Shown: positions 9,756-23,035, numbered from the stretch's first letter. The stretch is DNA of 64,000 bases from Enchytraeus crypticus (GCA_905160935.1 CAJHZI010000656.1:15001-79000); one strand, 5' to 3'. Notes: generated from the sequence alone by a model not told the origin. Program-made: numbers and translations.

Positions 9756-12700
9756 CTGATTCACTTCATATAATAATAACTGATTAGAAATAAGGGATAA
9801 CTAAATAAAATTATTGTATAAGAAGAATCGTTTCAGTGAATAAAAAATGTAGATATTACAAAAAAATACATTTTTATTATCTTTAAATGTGATAAGGAAT
9901 CGGTTTTTCTTATAAGATAATTATCATGTATACTATTAATGTTTAAACTCTCATACAAAACTGCAGATAAACTATTTCAGATACACTGTACATCGTACAT
10001 TAAAATACAACTTTATTATCTGTAAATTCTAAGCGATTAATTTCCTTTTTATTCAACCATACTATAACTTTACCAAATAATATTACTAAGATCGAGCATT
10101 GCATAGATGGCACTAGGCCCTATATACTGGAAATAAATTGCTAAGCAGACGTCAAGTTTTATTAAATTAATTAGAAATAGTATAATTAAGGGATGATTTT
10201 AATTAATCTAAACCAATGCTAATTAGTTTTGAATATTTTAGTTAAAAAATAACAAGTACATATAAATCTACTTCTCACAAATTTTACAGCGCTTTACAGT
10301 ATGCCTACTTTTATGTATATTAATTGCATTTAATACTAATTGCGTCAACTTTTTATGAGAAAGAATAATGAACGCTCGTTGCTTAATAAGTTCTGAACAG
10401 ATAGTAAATCGGGAAGAAAACCGATTGCCAACCATGTGTGCAAGGTTCAAATGAATTACTTTCTCCGCCGCTGACACGTTTTTAGACAGGAAACCAACTT
10501 TAAATTTGACTTATCCTTTTAGTATAGTTTTTTGTTGCACTTTACTTACTACTTGTAACTCATTATTTGCTAGTTGCTTGTTGGTTTTAGTAGTTACTGG
10601 CTATTTGTTACTTGTTACTTTTGTACTTGTTTCAGGATGCTTTACCTATTTCTAAATACTGATGGGAATTGAAAACAAAGCCGAAATTCTCTATATAACG
10701 AAACAGAATTACAACAGTTACAAATTATCCTATTTGAAGCTTCGGCAATTTGTGCTTCTCCTCATTTTCCTCGACACCAACTTATGAAATTATAATTATC
10801 TACGTTAATCACTTTAATATAATTCTTACTACTCGAAAGGTTCCTGTCCTGTTCGTTTCTTATTACTAAAATATATCGCGACGCAAATTAAATGCACTGA
10901 AATAGATCCTATCACTATCAAGCAACAAGCAATTCATCTACTTCAACCAGTACACGAGGAATTCTTAACTAGTGAAATAACTCTGGCCACACTTGCACTT
11001 ATTGACTTACTCTGTAATGAGTGTAGCTTGTTAGAATATTTCTGGGCTTTATATAACACGAGCGTGACTGAATTCTCTCCAATGCCTGCGCCTCGACACT
11101 AAAGTGCCGTTAGAGCTGATGCAGATTCTGATGACAATACGCAAGCGGCAGCGGTATTGGTACGTTTTCAAATTCGGGGTTGGTAAAAAGTCAAAGCATA
11201 CCACTTTAAAATTAATCTGCACATTCTACCGTGTTGAGGAATTGGAAGGGTTTCTTTTTTCTGGACTATTAGTTTTAAATTGGGGGTGGCTCACCCCTGT
11301 CCTCCTATGACCAGCCAGTAAGCCATAGCAACGTTGCCTCAAAGGCGAATCCTGTTTATACAGGTTGCTATAGTGACGGTCATCTAATGCCGGAGATAAA
11401 GCTAAAGTACGTGACGATGATAATGTCATACAAGCTTACGGGAAATCATTCCTCTAAAGTGATTTAATAGTTCTATAGAGCCACTTCCTAGTACTGATTG
11501 ATTGCTGAGTCCCTTGTTATTGTAAGTTAAGTCGTTTTGCTGGCCCGATTCTCACTACTATTTAAAAATATATAGTACAAAAACCTCAGTCTAACGTCTG
11601 TCGCAGTACCACAAGTGCACTACTGTCAGAAATGGTCAGAAGGTTTCTAAATTAGGGTCTCTCGATATTCAGAATATCCCGGACGTTGACCCAAGATTTT
11701 ACGCGCAAAATGGGCACCTAATCGCGATACATCATGTTTCTGTTATTTTAATTTCAATCTCCCATTTAACTTAAGCACAATTCTATAGCAATTCTATGCT
11801 TTAGATGATCTTCGTAACTTCGTAAACCGAATTATCGCATGTTATCGTGCAAGCTGAAGGGTTGAAATAAGTAAATGTATAAGCGTAGTACATGAAAATT
11901 AAGGTCATTTTACAATTTGAAATTTTTTTAAACAATTTATGATTGTATAAAACATTTAAATTCCATGATTAAAAAAGGTCTCTGATATTTTACAATGCTT
12001 TGGCAATTACTGTAATATTATTTAAACACAAATAATCATATTTTATACCGTAGAAATTATGAGGCCGGTATACCTCTGCCTTCCAGATTTTTGTACAATT
12101 AATGCTTAGATTATGCTGCATCAGTGAAATGTGCATACTATGATACTCCAGTATTGCACTTAAATTGCTGGACTATAAGTACTATAATGTCTTGAGCGAA
12201 GAGTATACTTTATAAAAGAATAAACTAAGTACAATAACATTAAAAGGTGCAATCTGTCAATTTCGATACTTTCTCTAATTACACCTGATAGACCGCAACT
12301 GTTTACTAAGTTATCTTGCTGCTTAAATATGCTTTCATTCTACAATGCGTAATTTATATACTTTGCTTCTCTTCGTTATTTAGACATTATCGTACTGCCT
12401 ATAGATTACTCGGTAATTATAGTTAAAGCGGATTTAAGAAAAATCCCTCAATATCCTAGAGTTTTCTTAGTTATCTTTTAGAGTTTTTCTAGTTATTCTC
12501 TGCTGACGTCCCTGGCAGTGTTCTCGTAATTAAAAGAGGACAGGCGGAGAGGGAAGGAAGAGAAGGCAACATTTGCATCTAGTCGATCGTCAATCGATCA
12601 GTGAAAGATGCTCCAGGAACCCTAAACAATTCTACTACACCTGCTTCCCATGCAGGTAGTTGACTTCGTTTTCGCCCAAGAATATACAGCAACTGCCAGC
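9756..12700. other. Gene-poor interval
   Basis: AT-rich unique DNA. An imperfect inverted repeat occurs at about 11306-11385 (ATGACCAGCCAGTAAGCCATA against TATAGTGACGGTCAT, both containing a GCAAC or GTTGC half). A moderately GC-rich patch lies at 12500-12700. I see no supported exon or RNA gene. Confidence 0.5.
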
Positions 12701-12705
12701 TAGCG

Positions 12706-13577
12706 TCTAGAAGTACTAGTATCTACTAGTACTAGTGTATGTTAGTACTATTATTTACTAGCAATAGTATATAAAGTAGTAGTACTATATTCATGCACTA
12801 GTACCCTATATTACAACTGCGTGATCTTCTAGAACTATTATCTAAAAGTTCTGTTATACATTAGTACTACTATCGATTAGTACTAGTATCCTTTAGTACT
12901 GTCATCTACTAGTAGTTGTATCCATGAGTAATATTATCTATTAGTACTATTATCTATTATTTACTAATACTATTTTCTAGTAGTATATTACCTACAAGTA
13001 CTAGTATCCTATAGCACTATTATCAACTAGTATTATTATCTACTAGTACTATTATCAACAAGTACTATTATCTACTAGTACTATTATCTACTACTACTAT
13101 TATCTACTACTACTATTATCTATTAGTACTATTATCTACTACTACTATTATCTATTAGTACTATTATCTACTACTACTATTATCTATTAGTACTATTATC
13201 TACTAGTACTACTATTATCTACTAGTACTATTATCTACTACTACTATTATCTACTAGTACTATTATCTATTAGTACTATTATCTACTACTACTATTATCT
13301 ATTAGTACTATTATCTACTACTATTATCTATTAGTACTATTATCTACTACTACTATTATCTACTAGTACTATTATCTACTACTACTATTATCTATTAGTA
13401 CTATTATCTACTACTACTATTATCTATTAGTACTATTATCTACTAGTACTATTATCTATTAGTACTATTATCTACTAGTACTATTATCTATTAGTACTAT
13501 TATCTACTACTACTATTATCTATTAGTACTATTATCTACTACTACTATTATCTATTAGTACTATTATCTACTAGTAG
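12706..13577. repeat. 16-bp minisatellite (TACTATTATCTACTAG/TATTAG family)
   Basis: About 870 bp are built of 16-mers that alternate between TACTATTATCTACTAC, ...CTACTAG and ...CTATTAG. The first 300 bp are degenerate and the right part (13040-13570) is nearly perfect, with a higher-order 32-bp period. This pattern fits expansion from the right side. Confidence 0.95.
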
Positions 13578-14633
13578 GCCTACTAGAATCAACGCATATG
13601 ATTTTCATCAAATGCGTTCATCAAATTTGCTTACTCTTTTAATTATTTATAACAGAATTCGCTTGTACCTGTCTCAAAGTCAACGATGTGTTTAATAACA
13701 TCCTTTTAAGTTAAATAATAGCACTGTTTTAGTCCTGTATTAGCACTAAGCATCACCTGACCAAACCCCTAGCCCCAATTCGACCCCAAGCTTAACATAT
13801 ATTTCCGTACCACAAAGATCAAGTCAGATTATCTGGAAATCGAAACCTTGCCTTCCAGTTTATCTAATATCTAGCTTATTATTTTCAGATTATATAATAG
13901 CTACTTTTTAAATTTATTTAGTAAATTAACAATAACAATATTAAGGCTGATTTAGTAGCTCACTAAAGTATTAAAGATTAAAGCTAAATAAATTTTTCAA
14001 TAAAACAGTTTGCATAGGTCTATCTGTTACAAAGAATCATTCTTAAAACAAGGTTCGAAAGCAATTAGAGTCTTGCATAGATTGTATTTTGTGAAAATTC
14101 TGCACCGTATTAGCGAATCAATATGTGCAAAATATCGCCCAGTTAAGAGATGCCTAGAATGTAAATGTTAGTTTCTAGTTATTCACGTATGAAGGCCTAC
14201 GGTATATATAATTCCGGAAATGAGTAAATGCAGGTAAATAATATGGAATCAAGGGAGTGAAAGTCCATTAAATGTAAATTCTAATCATGGGTTGCGGTTG
14301 TTTTCTCTCTCGCCTTCTTCAATTTTTCTGTCAAATGGCAGGTCCATTACAATTAAATTCAATTTCCTCTATCGCACTCACAAATCTTCACACCAGCTAC
14401 TATCAAATTAATTTCATCTGATTGGGCACTATATTATGCTTCTTTGCGCTTTAACATAGCATTTCGCTATATTAAAAAACAAAATTTAAAAAGTATGCTT
14501 GAGCTAATTCCTCAGTGCATTACTCAGAATTTTAGTTAGTCGGCACTGTCGAATCACAGGCAGTTTCTGTTATTCAATTCTAAACTATTTCAATTTAAAC
14601 GCACTTGACGACATAGTATAATATAATATAATG
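13578..14633. other. Gene-poor interval
   Basis: AT-rich unique sequence; no exon, RNA gene or repeat family member was recognised. Confidence 0.4.
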
Positions 14634-14806
14634 AATGCCGCTTTCCTCGGAACTTTGACTTGCACTATTTTGATCTCGCTCTCTCTTTGAATGTTGTATA
14701 CTCAGTCGTCATTGTGTGGTTTGGAGTCCGCTGGTGCAGAGTCAGTTTGAGACTTCCTGACCTTATGACGAGGAACAGGACGTTAAATTTTTATTGATTG
14801 ATTACT
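14634..14806 (+). mobile_element. L2/CR1-like LINE 3' end
   Basis: TTGCACTATTTTGATCTCGC, ACTCAGTCGTCATTGTGTGG, CCTTATGACGAGGAACAGGA and CGTTAAATTTTTATTGATTG match the 3' ends at 18430 and 63106 and, inverted, at 23665 and 43656. It ends in a short (ATTG)n tail typical of this clade. Confidence 0.8.
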
Positions 14807-14867
14807 AGATTATTTGATAGATAGATAGATTTACTAATTGAATGATTGATTGATTTATTAATTGGCT

Positions 14868-14991
14868 TAAGCCAGTGGCGATGTCGGTAAGATATTCGAC
14901 CTCGACCTCGGACCAGTATGTGCGGGGCTCAAACACTGACTCGCCCGTCACTGACATCGCTTTCGAGTGAGGAAACTAACGTTAACATTAG
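14868..14991 (+). mobile_element. tRNA-derived SINE
   Basis: GCCAGTGGCGATGTCGGTAA (A-box region) is followed by a B-box-like GGGGCTCAAAC and the family body GTCACTGACATCGCTTTCGA, GTGAGGAAACTAACGTTAAC. It sits directly after the LINE 3' end. Confidence 0.85.
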
Positions 14992-15000
14992 ATTTATTGT

Positions 15001-16119
15001 TTTAATTAATGACTGGTTTATTGATTGACTGATCGATTGAATGCAAACGAAATTGTAAAATAATTGCAAAATAACGTTGATAAGTTACTATTTAACCGCA
15101 TTCCATACAATAAAGTCTAATTGATTGTGGGAGTAAACAAAGACTCTATAAACTAGTACACTGGTACAGCGTACACAAGTCACGTTTGATTGGTCTATAA
15201 TGGGTAATGCAACCCCGCGGAAATAGCTCGAAAAAGATATTTAATTGGCTTACCCAGGGTTTTAATTGCCTATAGCATACGTCATTGAGGGAACTCCATG
15301 AAAAGTACGTCACAAATCATTTAAGCGTTTCCAGTGTATGACGTCCACCTTGTTTTCATATTCCGTTCATAATTGCATGACTCTCAGCTATGAGTAAACT
15401 TTGAATATGACTATATTAGAGATAAAAATTGGAATTAATTTGTAATTATATATTAAAATATTTACAATATAAGCATTACTGTTGTCGGCAATGCAATTTT
15501 ATGCTAAGATTTACGCTTTACATGCATATGCAAACTACTTTAATTGCCTTTACACGATATGGAACAATGATTGCTGCATGTAGCAAACTAATGTTGTACT
15601 AACGACCATTAGATTTTTCAATCAATCATTAGTTCGTTTGATCAATAAATCATACAATTAGAATCGTATATGCATATAGCTCTAGCTTTCAGAAGAAGTT
15701 TAGATCAATTATGGATTAAAGAAGTCACGTCACTGCAGACACCTTAGAGTCGCATAGTTTTAAATAAAAATAACAGCATTTTACATGTAATAATAATTCC
15801 TCAGTAATCTGTTCGCTAAATATGAAACAAAGTAAGATCTAGTTTAATTAAACATTTAAATAATTGATGGTATTGATGTGCAAACCTTGATGAGGTAAAT
15901 TGTCTGTCTTGCAGTCGATGTTTTCTTTAATGTCGAGGACCTTATACACATTTTTTTGCTTTATTAATAAATTAACTATTGATGGAAAAAAATTTCCTTA
16001 AATTTTCAATATGGTGGTTACTGTGCTCGCTGTAAAGTGAAAAACGAAAAGTAAATAAAAAAATATATAGTGCGTTAAGCTTTTGTAGGCTTAAATGATC
16101 ACCTTGTTTTTTTTTGCAT
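15001..16119. other. Gene-poor interval
   Basis: TTGATTGA-rich sequence continues to about 15050, then AT-rich unique DNA; no gene seen. Confidence 0.4.
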
Positions 16120-16258
16120 AAAAGCTGGTAAGGCTAATGTTGACGCGAGTTTCCTCACTCGAAAGCTGTATCAGTGACGGGCGAGCCCAGGATTTGAACC
16201 CCGCACATAGGCCTACTGATCCGCGATCAAATGTATTACCGACATCGCCACTGGCTCT
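16120..16258 (-). mobile_element. tRNA-derived SINE, complete
   Basis: It is inverted: AAAAGCTGGTAAGGCTAATG is the 3' end, CCAGGATTTGAACCCCGCAC the B-box, and TACCGACATCGCCACTGGCT the 5' head. About 138 bp, one of the most complete copies. Confidence 0.88.
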
Positions 16259-17121
16259 ATAAATGCTATTAATTTTTTAAAATCACATTGGTAATATTTT
16301 TTAAAAGAAAATAAATATACATAGTTAATAATTTCATCTGCCATTTTCCTTGGACTGGTTTTCTGGATTCTGATTTTTGCATTGTTTAATGAACTTTATC
16401 CGCTTTGTTTTGTATAAAAAGTACTCAATGATGTCGAGGCGAGAGAGTAACATTCTAATCATGCCGTTTTTCTAAAGTTTGTCATTAAAAAATATTAATT
16501 AATTTCTCTTCTTGTTGCAAGTGCTTTTTAGCGAAGATATGTATGACTGAAAACAATTTTTGTTTCTTTCAATCTGATTATAAATCTTAACATCTTTCAC
16601 GATGTTCTATGACTTCAACTAATGAGCTACAGTGAATACGTTTTGCTTTACAATAGGCCTCAGGTGCAGCTTATAAGAGCGTAACACAACATTCATAACA
16701 TTTTTCACTGAATATTGATATGAAGACTTCACCCTAGGCAAACCAATTCATTCTAAAGCATAACTAGTTTACTTGCAAAAAATCATTGACAACTCCGAAG
16801 GGCCGACTATGTCCCTATATTTTGTAGGGACAAAATTACTATAATAATTATTTGCTATAACCTTGGCTTAAAATGTGATTCTGGGTAAAGTATAGTTTTA
16901 ATTTTAGACAAAAAGGTGCTTTAAATTCAACTTAAATCTGTATCATTATTACGACGCTTTGGAACGAAAATGTGATAGAAGGAAATTAAAATGGTTTTTA
17001 GCTCTTGCATAGGTTTCTGATGGTCGTATTGTTACACTGGTTTTTTTTACCGTGTGCTAACCTGCATGTGTTTGTGAAGTTTCCTTTCTTAATTTCTGTT
17101 CTTGTTGTTTTCGTTATTTCC
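16259..17121. other. Gene-poor interval
   Basis: AT-rich unique DNA without recognisable features. Confidence 0.4.
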
Positions 17122-17330
17122 TCCTTTCCCTACATGGTCATTAGTAATCGTTGCCTTTGATAGAGCACTGATGGCAGCCGGCGTGGATTTTAGAATAACC
17201 TTCCAACACCGTGGGGATTTTTTCGTTCACAGCTCTCAACACTAAATCTTCCAAGGTGCCCTAACTTGCATAAACAAAATATCTAATATACTTGTAACCG
17301 CACCCGACATAGCTTAACTTCGCTTTTTGT
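17122..17330 (-). mobile_element. 5S rRNA-derived SINE
   Basis: Read on the minus strand, CGAAGTTAAGCTATGTCGGG followed by TGCGGTTACAAG is the 5S head. The body CGGTGTTGGAAGGTTATTCT, AAATCCACGCCGGCTGCCAT and CAACGATTACTAATGACC follows. About 50 bp of AT-rich sequence separates or degrades the C-box. Confidence 0.78.
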
Positions 17331-17883
17331 CGCACATCTTAACCAACTGTCCAGGTCCACAGTGTCGCCCCTATTCTCCCCTCCAGCTAAGAATATGTGA
17401 TTTGAATCCGCTATTATATAGATTTCTGCAATTAATTTCTCCCCCCCGCAGGTCTGAACTGAACGTAACTATCGCTCCGGGCATACACAGTAGACAAGAA
17501 AGTCAACGTTTAATTATCTATTTTTGCCAGAATGTTATGAAATAAAGATTTATTTAATTTCATTAATAAAAAATGCACTTAATTGTAATTGAACGATTTA
17601 TTAAAAGTCATATGTTGGACAATTTTAAATAAAAGAACGTTTAAATTTCATGAAATAGATTAAAATTGATATTTAGTAAAGTTTGTAGTCAAGTAATGAC
17701 CTATTAGCCGCAGAAAAATATTGCTTTCATTTAAATTTTTATTTATTCATTGGTCACTATCTATCGGGACGATGAGAAAAATAATTCTATTCTATTCACT
17801 ACACATTTTCTTTGGAGCTATACTCATTTAGATCTATTTTTTTTAATATTTATTTCCACCGTAATTAGGCCTATGTATTTACA

Positions 17884-17888
<5 letters not shown>

Positions 17889-17932
<44 letters not shown>

Positions 17933-18023
17933 TACATATATTTTATTATATAAATTATATATATACATGTATATATATATATACTATTTACATATATTTT
18001 ATTATATAAATTATATATATACA

Positions 18024-18064
<41 letters not shown>
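17889..18064. repeat. (TA)n microsatellite with a duplicated ~55-bp unit
   Basis: Two TA runs flank two near-identical copies of a segment containing TTTACATATATTTTATTATA, AATTATATATATACATGTA. The duplication probably arose by slippage or unequal exchange. Confidence 0.9.
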
Positions 18065-18067
<3 letters not shown>

Positions 18068-18089
18068 AGTAGTTTTTGTTTTTATGTAT

Positions 18090-18430
18090 TTCATTTTTTC
18101 TACGCGTCTGCACCCTAAAATTCAAGATAGCATCATTGGCTTAAATGATTAAATTATGGCAAACCAGTCTATCTATCTGATCTTTTATCCATCTATCTCT
18201 GGTAGTCCAAAAATCCCTTCTCTTCCCGTCATAGGTCTAACGTTTGATCCTCTTGCCTTGAATCCTGGACTTGCACTGTTTTGATCTTACTTTCTCTCGT
18301 AGTCGACTTTTTATACTCAGCCGTCATCGTGAAGCGTCTAAATGTACATAGCCTGCAAAAGACGTCCCTGACATTGCCTTATAGCTAATAATCGGATGTT
18401 AAATCGTATTGATTGATTTATTGATTGTTG
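18090..18430 (+). mobile_element. L2/CR1-like LINE 3' fragment, internally deleted
   Basis: It carries the AAAATTCAAGATAGCATC and CTATCTATCTGATCTTTTAT blocks, then jumps to CCCGTCATAGGTCTAACGTT, the ACTCAGCCGTCATCGTGAAG block and the (ATTG)n tail. The coding C-terminal part present in other copies is missing. Confidence 0.78.
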
Positions 18431-18525
18431 CGCCTTATATCTCTTAGTTATTTTGCTTATTTCAGGAATTCAGTTGCTTTTTTCTATTTTGACTTTTAAT
18501 TTATCCAACTCTATCATACTGTACT

Positions 18526-18527
18526 AT

Positions 18528-18577
<50 letters not shown>

Positions 18578-18655
18578 ATATATATATACATGTATATATA
18601 TTTATTATATATACATGTACTTAAAAACAGTATATATATATATACATACTCATAT
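18526..18655. repeat. (TA)n microsatellite
   Basis: TA run at about 18536-18572 with flanking TATATACATGTA variants. Confidence 0.95.
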
Positions 18656-18856
18656 TAAACAATGAATTTATTCAGTCAAGGCGGCTAATTTATATGTAGA
18701 TCTATAAAATATGGCCTTAACCTAAAATTTGGATTTCGTTATACAATAGCTACCTTATTACTCTTGTTGTAGGATGAGGAAGACTCAGACTCGACGCTGC
18801 TCAGACTATTCTTGACTTTAAATAACTTAAGTTCAGAGTGCTTAACATGTTCCATT

Positions 18857-18871
18857 GGTATATACATGTAT

Positions 18872-18937
<66 letters not shown>
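18857..18937. repeat. (TA)n microsatellite
   Basis: Pure TA of about 55 bp preceded by TATACATGTATATACATG. Confidence 0.95.
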
Positions 18938-18939
<2 letters not shown>

Positions 18940-20299
18940 GAGCGAGTCTTTGCTTGTAGAATACAATAATTAGCATTTTACTGTCACAGATATATTTATC
19001 AAAGTCTAAATGTACTTAGATTTTCTCTATATTTTAATTTCATGACTGATATATACAGTGTACATGCTGCAATCATAATGAATTTATTGAAAATGAAAAC
19101 AAATCAATAACTGCAGCTGAGTTGTTGGAAATAATAGCCTACTGTCACATGACATTGGTTTCGAAAATTCTGTTTTAATTACCACGTTCACAAAGGTTAG
19201 AAATCTTAAAGAATTCTTAACTAAGAAATAATGAACGAAAATGTTTGAAGTCCAGTAACACCTTGATACTTGTAAGAAATAAATATTAGTCTTCTCTTCA
19301 CTAAAACTACATTCGTACAGCTTTACTGGATTTTCCGATTTTATATTATTTTGATTTCTATAAATATGTAACATGAGCAATTTGAGCATAATACCTGTTT
19401 ATAAGATATACTAAGTAGCATATACAATATTAAGTTTTAGAAGCAGAAATAGTTACTTTTGATAAGTAATATTAATAGCATTGTACATGTAGATCACAAT
19501 ATCAGTAATATTATTAGTATCAATGGCAATAGGTTAAAAATTTAAATTATTCGTTTTACGTAAAAGAAATTGCAAAGAATTTTCTGCGAGTTATATTCTT
19601 AGACCACTGGTATGTAGCTTGAGTATTGCAAATGAAATTTCCAAATTTATCCGATTTATTTCCTTCCTTCGTATTTTTTGGTGAATTTAGTCATTAAATT
19701 TTCATTGAGTGCGTTCTTGCTCAGATTTCGAATGAACTCAATCTAGGAGTTTAATTATAGTAAATTTTAGCAAAACATTATGTAGTAGTTCAAAATCTGA
19801 CAATTTGTGTAGCTTTTGTTTCAGTTCGGTTAACTAAAATATCTTTTCAGAAGTCGATTTTAATTTGTAAAAGTACGATATTGTCAATATAAATTCAATT
19901 GCTTAACTTTATTTGGTTTAATATTTTGACAAACATAATTGTGGTTAGTGATTAATTTCATAATTCGCTTTCTAGTATAGCTGTAAAAAGTAAATAAAAT
20001 CATAATATTACACAACAGCAACAACAATTAGAGTGCTTCAGTTGTCAGTGACAATATTAACATATAATATTATAGTAGGCCCTCAATAAAATGCTTTCTT
20101 TGATATTTTCTGGCAGTTCTATGCTGCAATTTTAGATAATTAGACAGCTAAGTATATTATCCTTTAACCGGTACTATTTGTCGTTAATGACAATATCGAG
20201 CACTATGAAAAAGTCAAGCCGACAAACTAAAACAAAACTGTTCAGTAAACGATGCCAGTACTCAAAAACGTGGATCAAGTTATTTTGTAGAGCGAAAGA
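18938..20299. other. Gene-poor interval
   Basis: AT-rich unique DNA; no exon or repeat family recognised. Confidence 0.4.
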
Positions 20300-20326
20300 G
20301 AAGGAGAAAATGACAAAGAGAGAGAA

Positions 20327-20358
<32 letters not shown>

Positions 20359-20396
20359 AGGGAGAGAGAGAGATGGAGGGAGAGAGAGAGATGTAG
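20300..20396 (+). repeat. Polypurine (GA)n tract
   Basis: Almost 100 bp of A and G on the plus strand, mostly GAGA with GGGAGAGAG variants. Such mirror-like purine tracts can form triplex DNA. Confidence 0.93.
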
Positions 20397-20764
20397 TGAG
20401 CTCATCGTCACTGTTACAACTAAGCTGAACACAAGTTCCAGCAGTGCTCTTAATTCACTGCTGAATTGATGACAAACTCATTCCTTACACTTAACTGTCT
20501 CAGTGAACGGCACGTACGATATCGGTTAAGAAAAATATTCTACGTACGAACAAAGAGATCCGCGTAGGCGAAGGGAAAAATAAAAATTATATCGTATCGA
20601 CATAAATCCCTGCCATATACCTGTACAAATTGACACACGTATCTCAGAATCCCAAACAAAAAAAGAGGCTTCGTCAACTTTAGAGACTTAATCACTGTGG
20701 GTGCAGCTGTTGATGCTCATAATTTATGATCTAATTTTGAGCAAACTTACGTTTTCTATAGAAG

Positions 20765-20890
20765 TGGCGAGGAACCGGGCTTTACATACAGCTTGGATAC
20801 ATCGAGTTCTCTAAGAGGCTGTCCTGGGAGATTTCCGAACCGGAGACCGCATGCTCATCCGGCATGGTTGCTAATAACTCAGCCACGAAC
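20765..20890 (-). mobile_element. Possible tRNA-like SINE, degenerate
   Basis: On the minus strand, GTGGCTGAGTTATTAGCAAC resembles an A-box and GGTCTCCGGTTCGGAAATC a B-box. It is a single copy here without a clear family body. Confidence 0.4.
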
Positions 20891-21139
20891 CTAGTATTAT
20901 GCATTCTGTCTGTCTGTCAAAAGTAGCACTGATAACAACGCAACTGGTGTGCTATGCTCTGACATCCACCTCTATAGTTCTACGTGGCTATTATCATTAG
21001 ATCTGCATAGCAAATTTAACTTTTATTACAAAAATGAGGCTATTATTCCTAGATCTCTATGTAAATCTGGTAGCAAATGTATTCCATTGAGTTTTAAATG
21101 AACTGAAAACAGTATTAAATAAAAAATATTTAAGCAATC

Positions 21140-21326
21140 ATTATCACCATCATCTTCCATTGAATCTCAGTTTAACTAGGTTTGGAATTAGAAAATTTTG
21201 TAACAATTTCTGGAGTCTAAGCGCCACTCTGGAATGCCATTTCTGACGTTGGTTTGAATCTTAGTGCTTTGTCACCTTTTACGACACGTACAGTCCACAG
21301 TTGGTCTATTCTTCAGCAACTCAGAT
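21140..21326 (-). repeat. Core-repeat family copy
   Basis: CATTGAATCTCAGTTTAACT, CAATTTCTGGAGTCTAAGCG, TTTCTGACGTTGGTTTGAAT and GTACAGTCCACAGTTGGTC match the copy at 22717-23035, with an internal deletion. It abuts the palindrome at 21328. Confidence 0.8.
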
Positions 21327-21327
21327 A

Positions 21328-21467
21328 TTTCGCGAAGAAATATTTTAATTCCATAGGCCTAGCCTAATGTTTTAATATTTGTTACTCTTACTGGTGTTGA
21401 CCAGTAAGAGTAACAAATATTAAAACATTAGGCAAGGCCTATGGAATTAAAATATTTCTTCGCGAAA
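21328..21467. repeat. Near-perfect palindrome: 67-bp arms, 6-nt loop
   Basis: Left arm 21328-21394 and right arm 21401-21467 are reverse complements with one mismatch; the loop is TGTTGA. The arms begin TTTCGCGAAGAAATATTTTA. No terminal repeat or target duplication was recognised. It could be a foldback element, a hairpin RNA locus or a sequencing/assembly inversion artefact. Confidence 0.95.
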
Positions 21468-22012
21468 AATTCATACGAAATGTTTTAGCAATTTTAAAGG
21501 CACAAAACAAAGGTAAGGAGGCGCTGGAGTAGGCATTTAATTAGCAGTAACGTTATTAATGATCGAGGATATATTATCGATTTCATCTAAAACAATGAAA
21601 ATCTTTCTGGCATTTTACACACAGCGATCGATAAATCATAAACTATCTGCAGTTAAACGGAAATGTCAGTTCGTGATGTTAAGAAATCAAGAAATTCATA
21701 AAACATCCTTCGGCTTAACCGACTTAAAAAGGTTAATTCTTTCTAGTATTTATTTAAAGTTCAATTTTATTGTTTCAAGCATCACACACGCAACACGCCA
21801 GTTATTACGTAGATGAACAGAATCAGTAGAATATTTGTAAATATATTCTATATAAATATACTAATGTACAAATTAAAAAAATTGATGGAGAGTAAAGTTT
21901 CATGAATGACGTTTTTTACTTCAAATGTTATGAAAAGTATAGCCTATCCTCGTAAAATTGTCAAAGTTATATAGCAGTGTGTTAATTGAGATCTTTTCTA
22001 ATATTATAGAAT

Positions 22013-22132
22013 TATACAATACTGCTACTCAATAGTGCTATACAATATTGCCATTCAATAGTTTTATACAATAGTGTCGTACAGTAGTGCCATACAATAT
22101 TGTTATACACTAGTGCACATCAACAGTGTTAT
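22013..22132. repeat. Degenerate tandem repeat (ATACAATA-TTGCCA/AGTGCT units)
   Basis: Units of roughly 16-26 bp such as CAATAGTGCTATACAATATT recur six or seven times with substitutions. Confidence 0.75.
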
Positions 22133-22716
22133 AGTTTCATCGTTTGATTCTATCCTAAAAGGTGAAATCCATTGCACATATGAACTATAATTACAACCTT
22201 TACGTCTTGTATCCAATAAGAATTTGCTAGTTCTTTATGAACTCGTCATGTACTTTTTGGCCGGTTATTACCGTCCAAAAAGTTCTAATTGGAAGTAGAG
22301 TTATGAATATTAATTCAACGTTTAGTTCAATATTTATATCACGCTCGCAGTATCTTAACACTCTGCTTACACTCTCTTTACGAACACTCTGTCAATGAAC
22401 CTGTCAACCATATTCGGATGGCTATATCTTTGCTTATCATTCAACTTCTTCTTTACCTTTGAACAAATACAGCTTCTGAGATGGTTTACCATTGTCTTCA
22501 TTTATTGTAGTCATGTTGCTCTGTTGTTCACTGACAAAACTCCGAAAAATGCATTCAAAGCTCTGAAATGAGCATTATACTGAACGACAATATAATTTAA
22601 ATTTCTAGTTAGTTATATATGTAGTCTCACAATTTGAAACTTTTACACTTACTATTTAAATTAATTGAAAAATACTTACTTATAAGTACGGTGAAGGCCT
22701 AAGCTACATAACGATT

Positions 22717-22727
22717 CATCATCATCC

Positions 22728-22776
<49 letters not shown>

Positions 22777-23035
22777 TTTAATCCCAGTTTAACTACGGTC
22801 AGGATATGAAGAGACCTTCTCCACTCCTCTCTATCCCATTCCATATCACCAGTCAATTCCGTATAATCTCATCCATTCGTTTTAGGAAATCCTGTTGCAA
22901 TTTCTGGAGCCTAGGCGCTCATCACCCGAATACCCTTTCTGACGTTGGTTTGGATCTCAATGCTTTAGTCGCCTTCTACGATATGTGCAGCGGTTGATCT
23001 AGTCTGCAACCAACCAAGACATCACACGGGAAAAC
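22717..23035 (-). repeat. Core-repeat family, longest copy, with (ATC)n tail
   Basis: Read on the minus strand it contains GTTGCAGACTAGATCAACCG, CGTAGAAGGCGACTAAAGC (core) and finally GTTAAACTGGGATTAAAAGG followed by (ATG)n at 22717-22775. The last block is also the 3' end of the 5S SINE at 63820, so the two families share a tail, presumably that of the LINE that mobilises them. Confidence 0.8.

Noticed and set aside
10268-10477. 69-codon minus-strand frame with CKICEK end
   Set aside because: Two cysteines only, no zinc-finger pattern, no splice support.
12706-13577. CRISPR array
   Set aside because: Directly tandem 16-mers without spacers, in a eukaryotic context.
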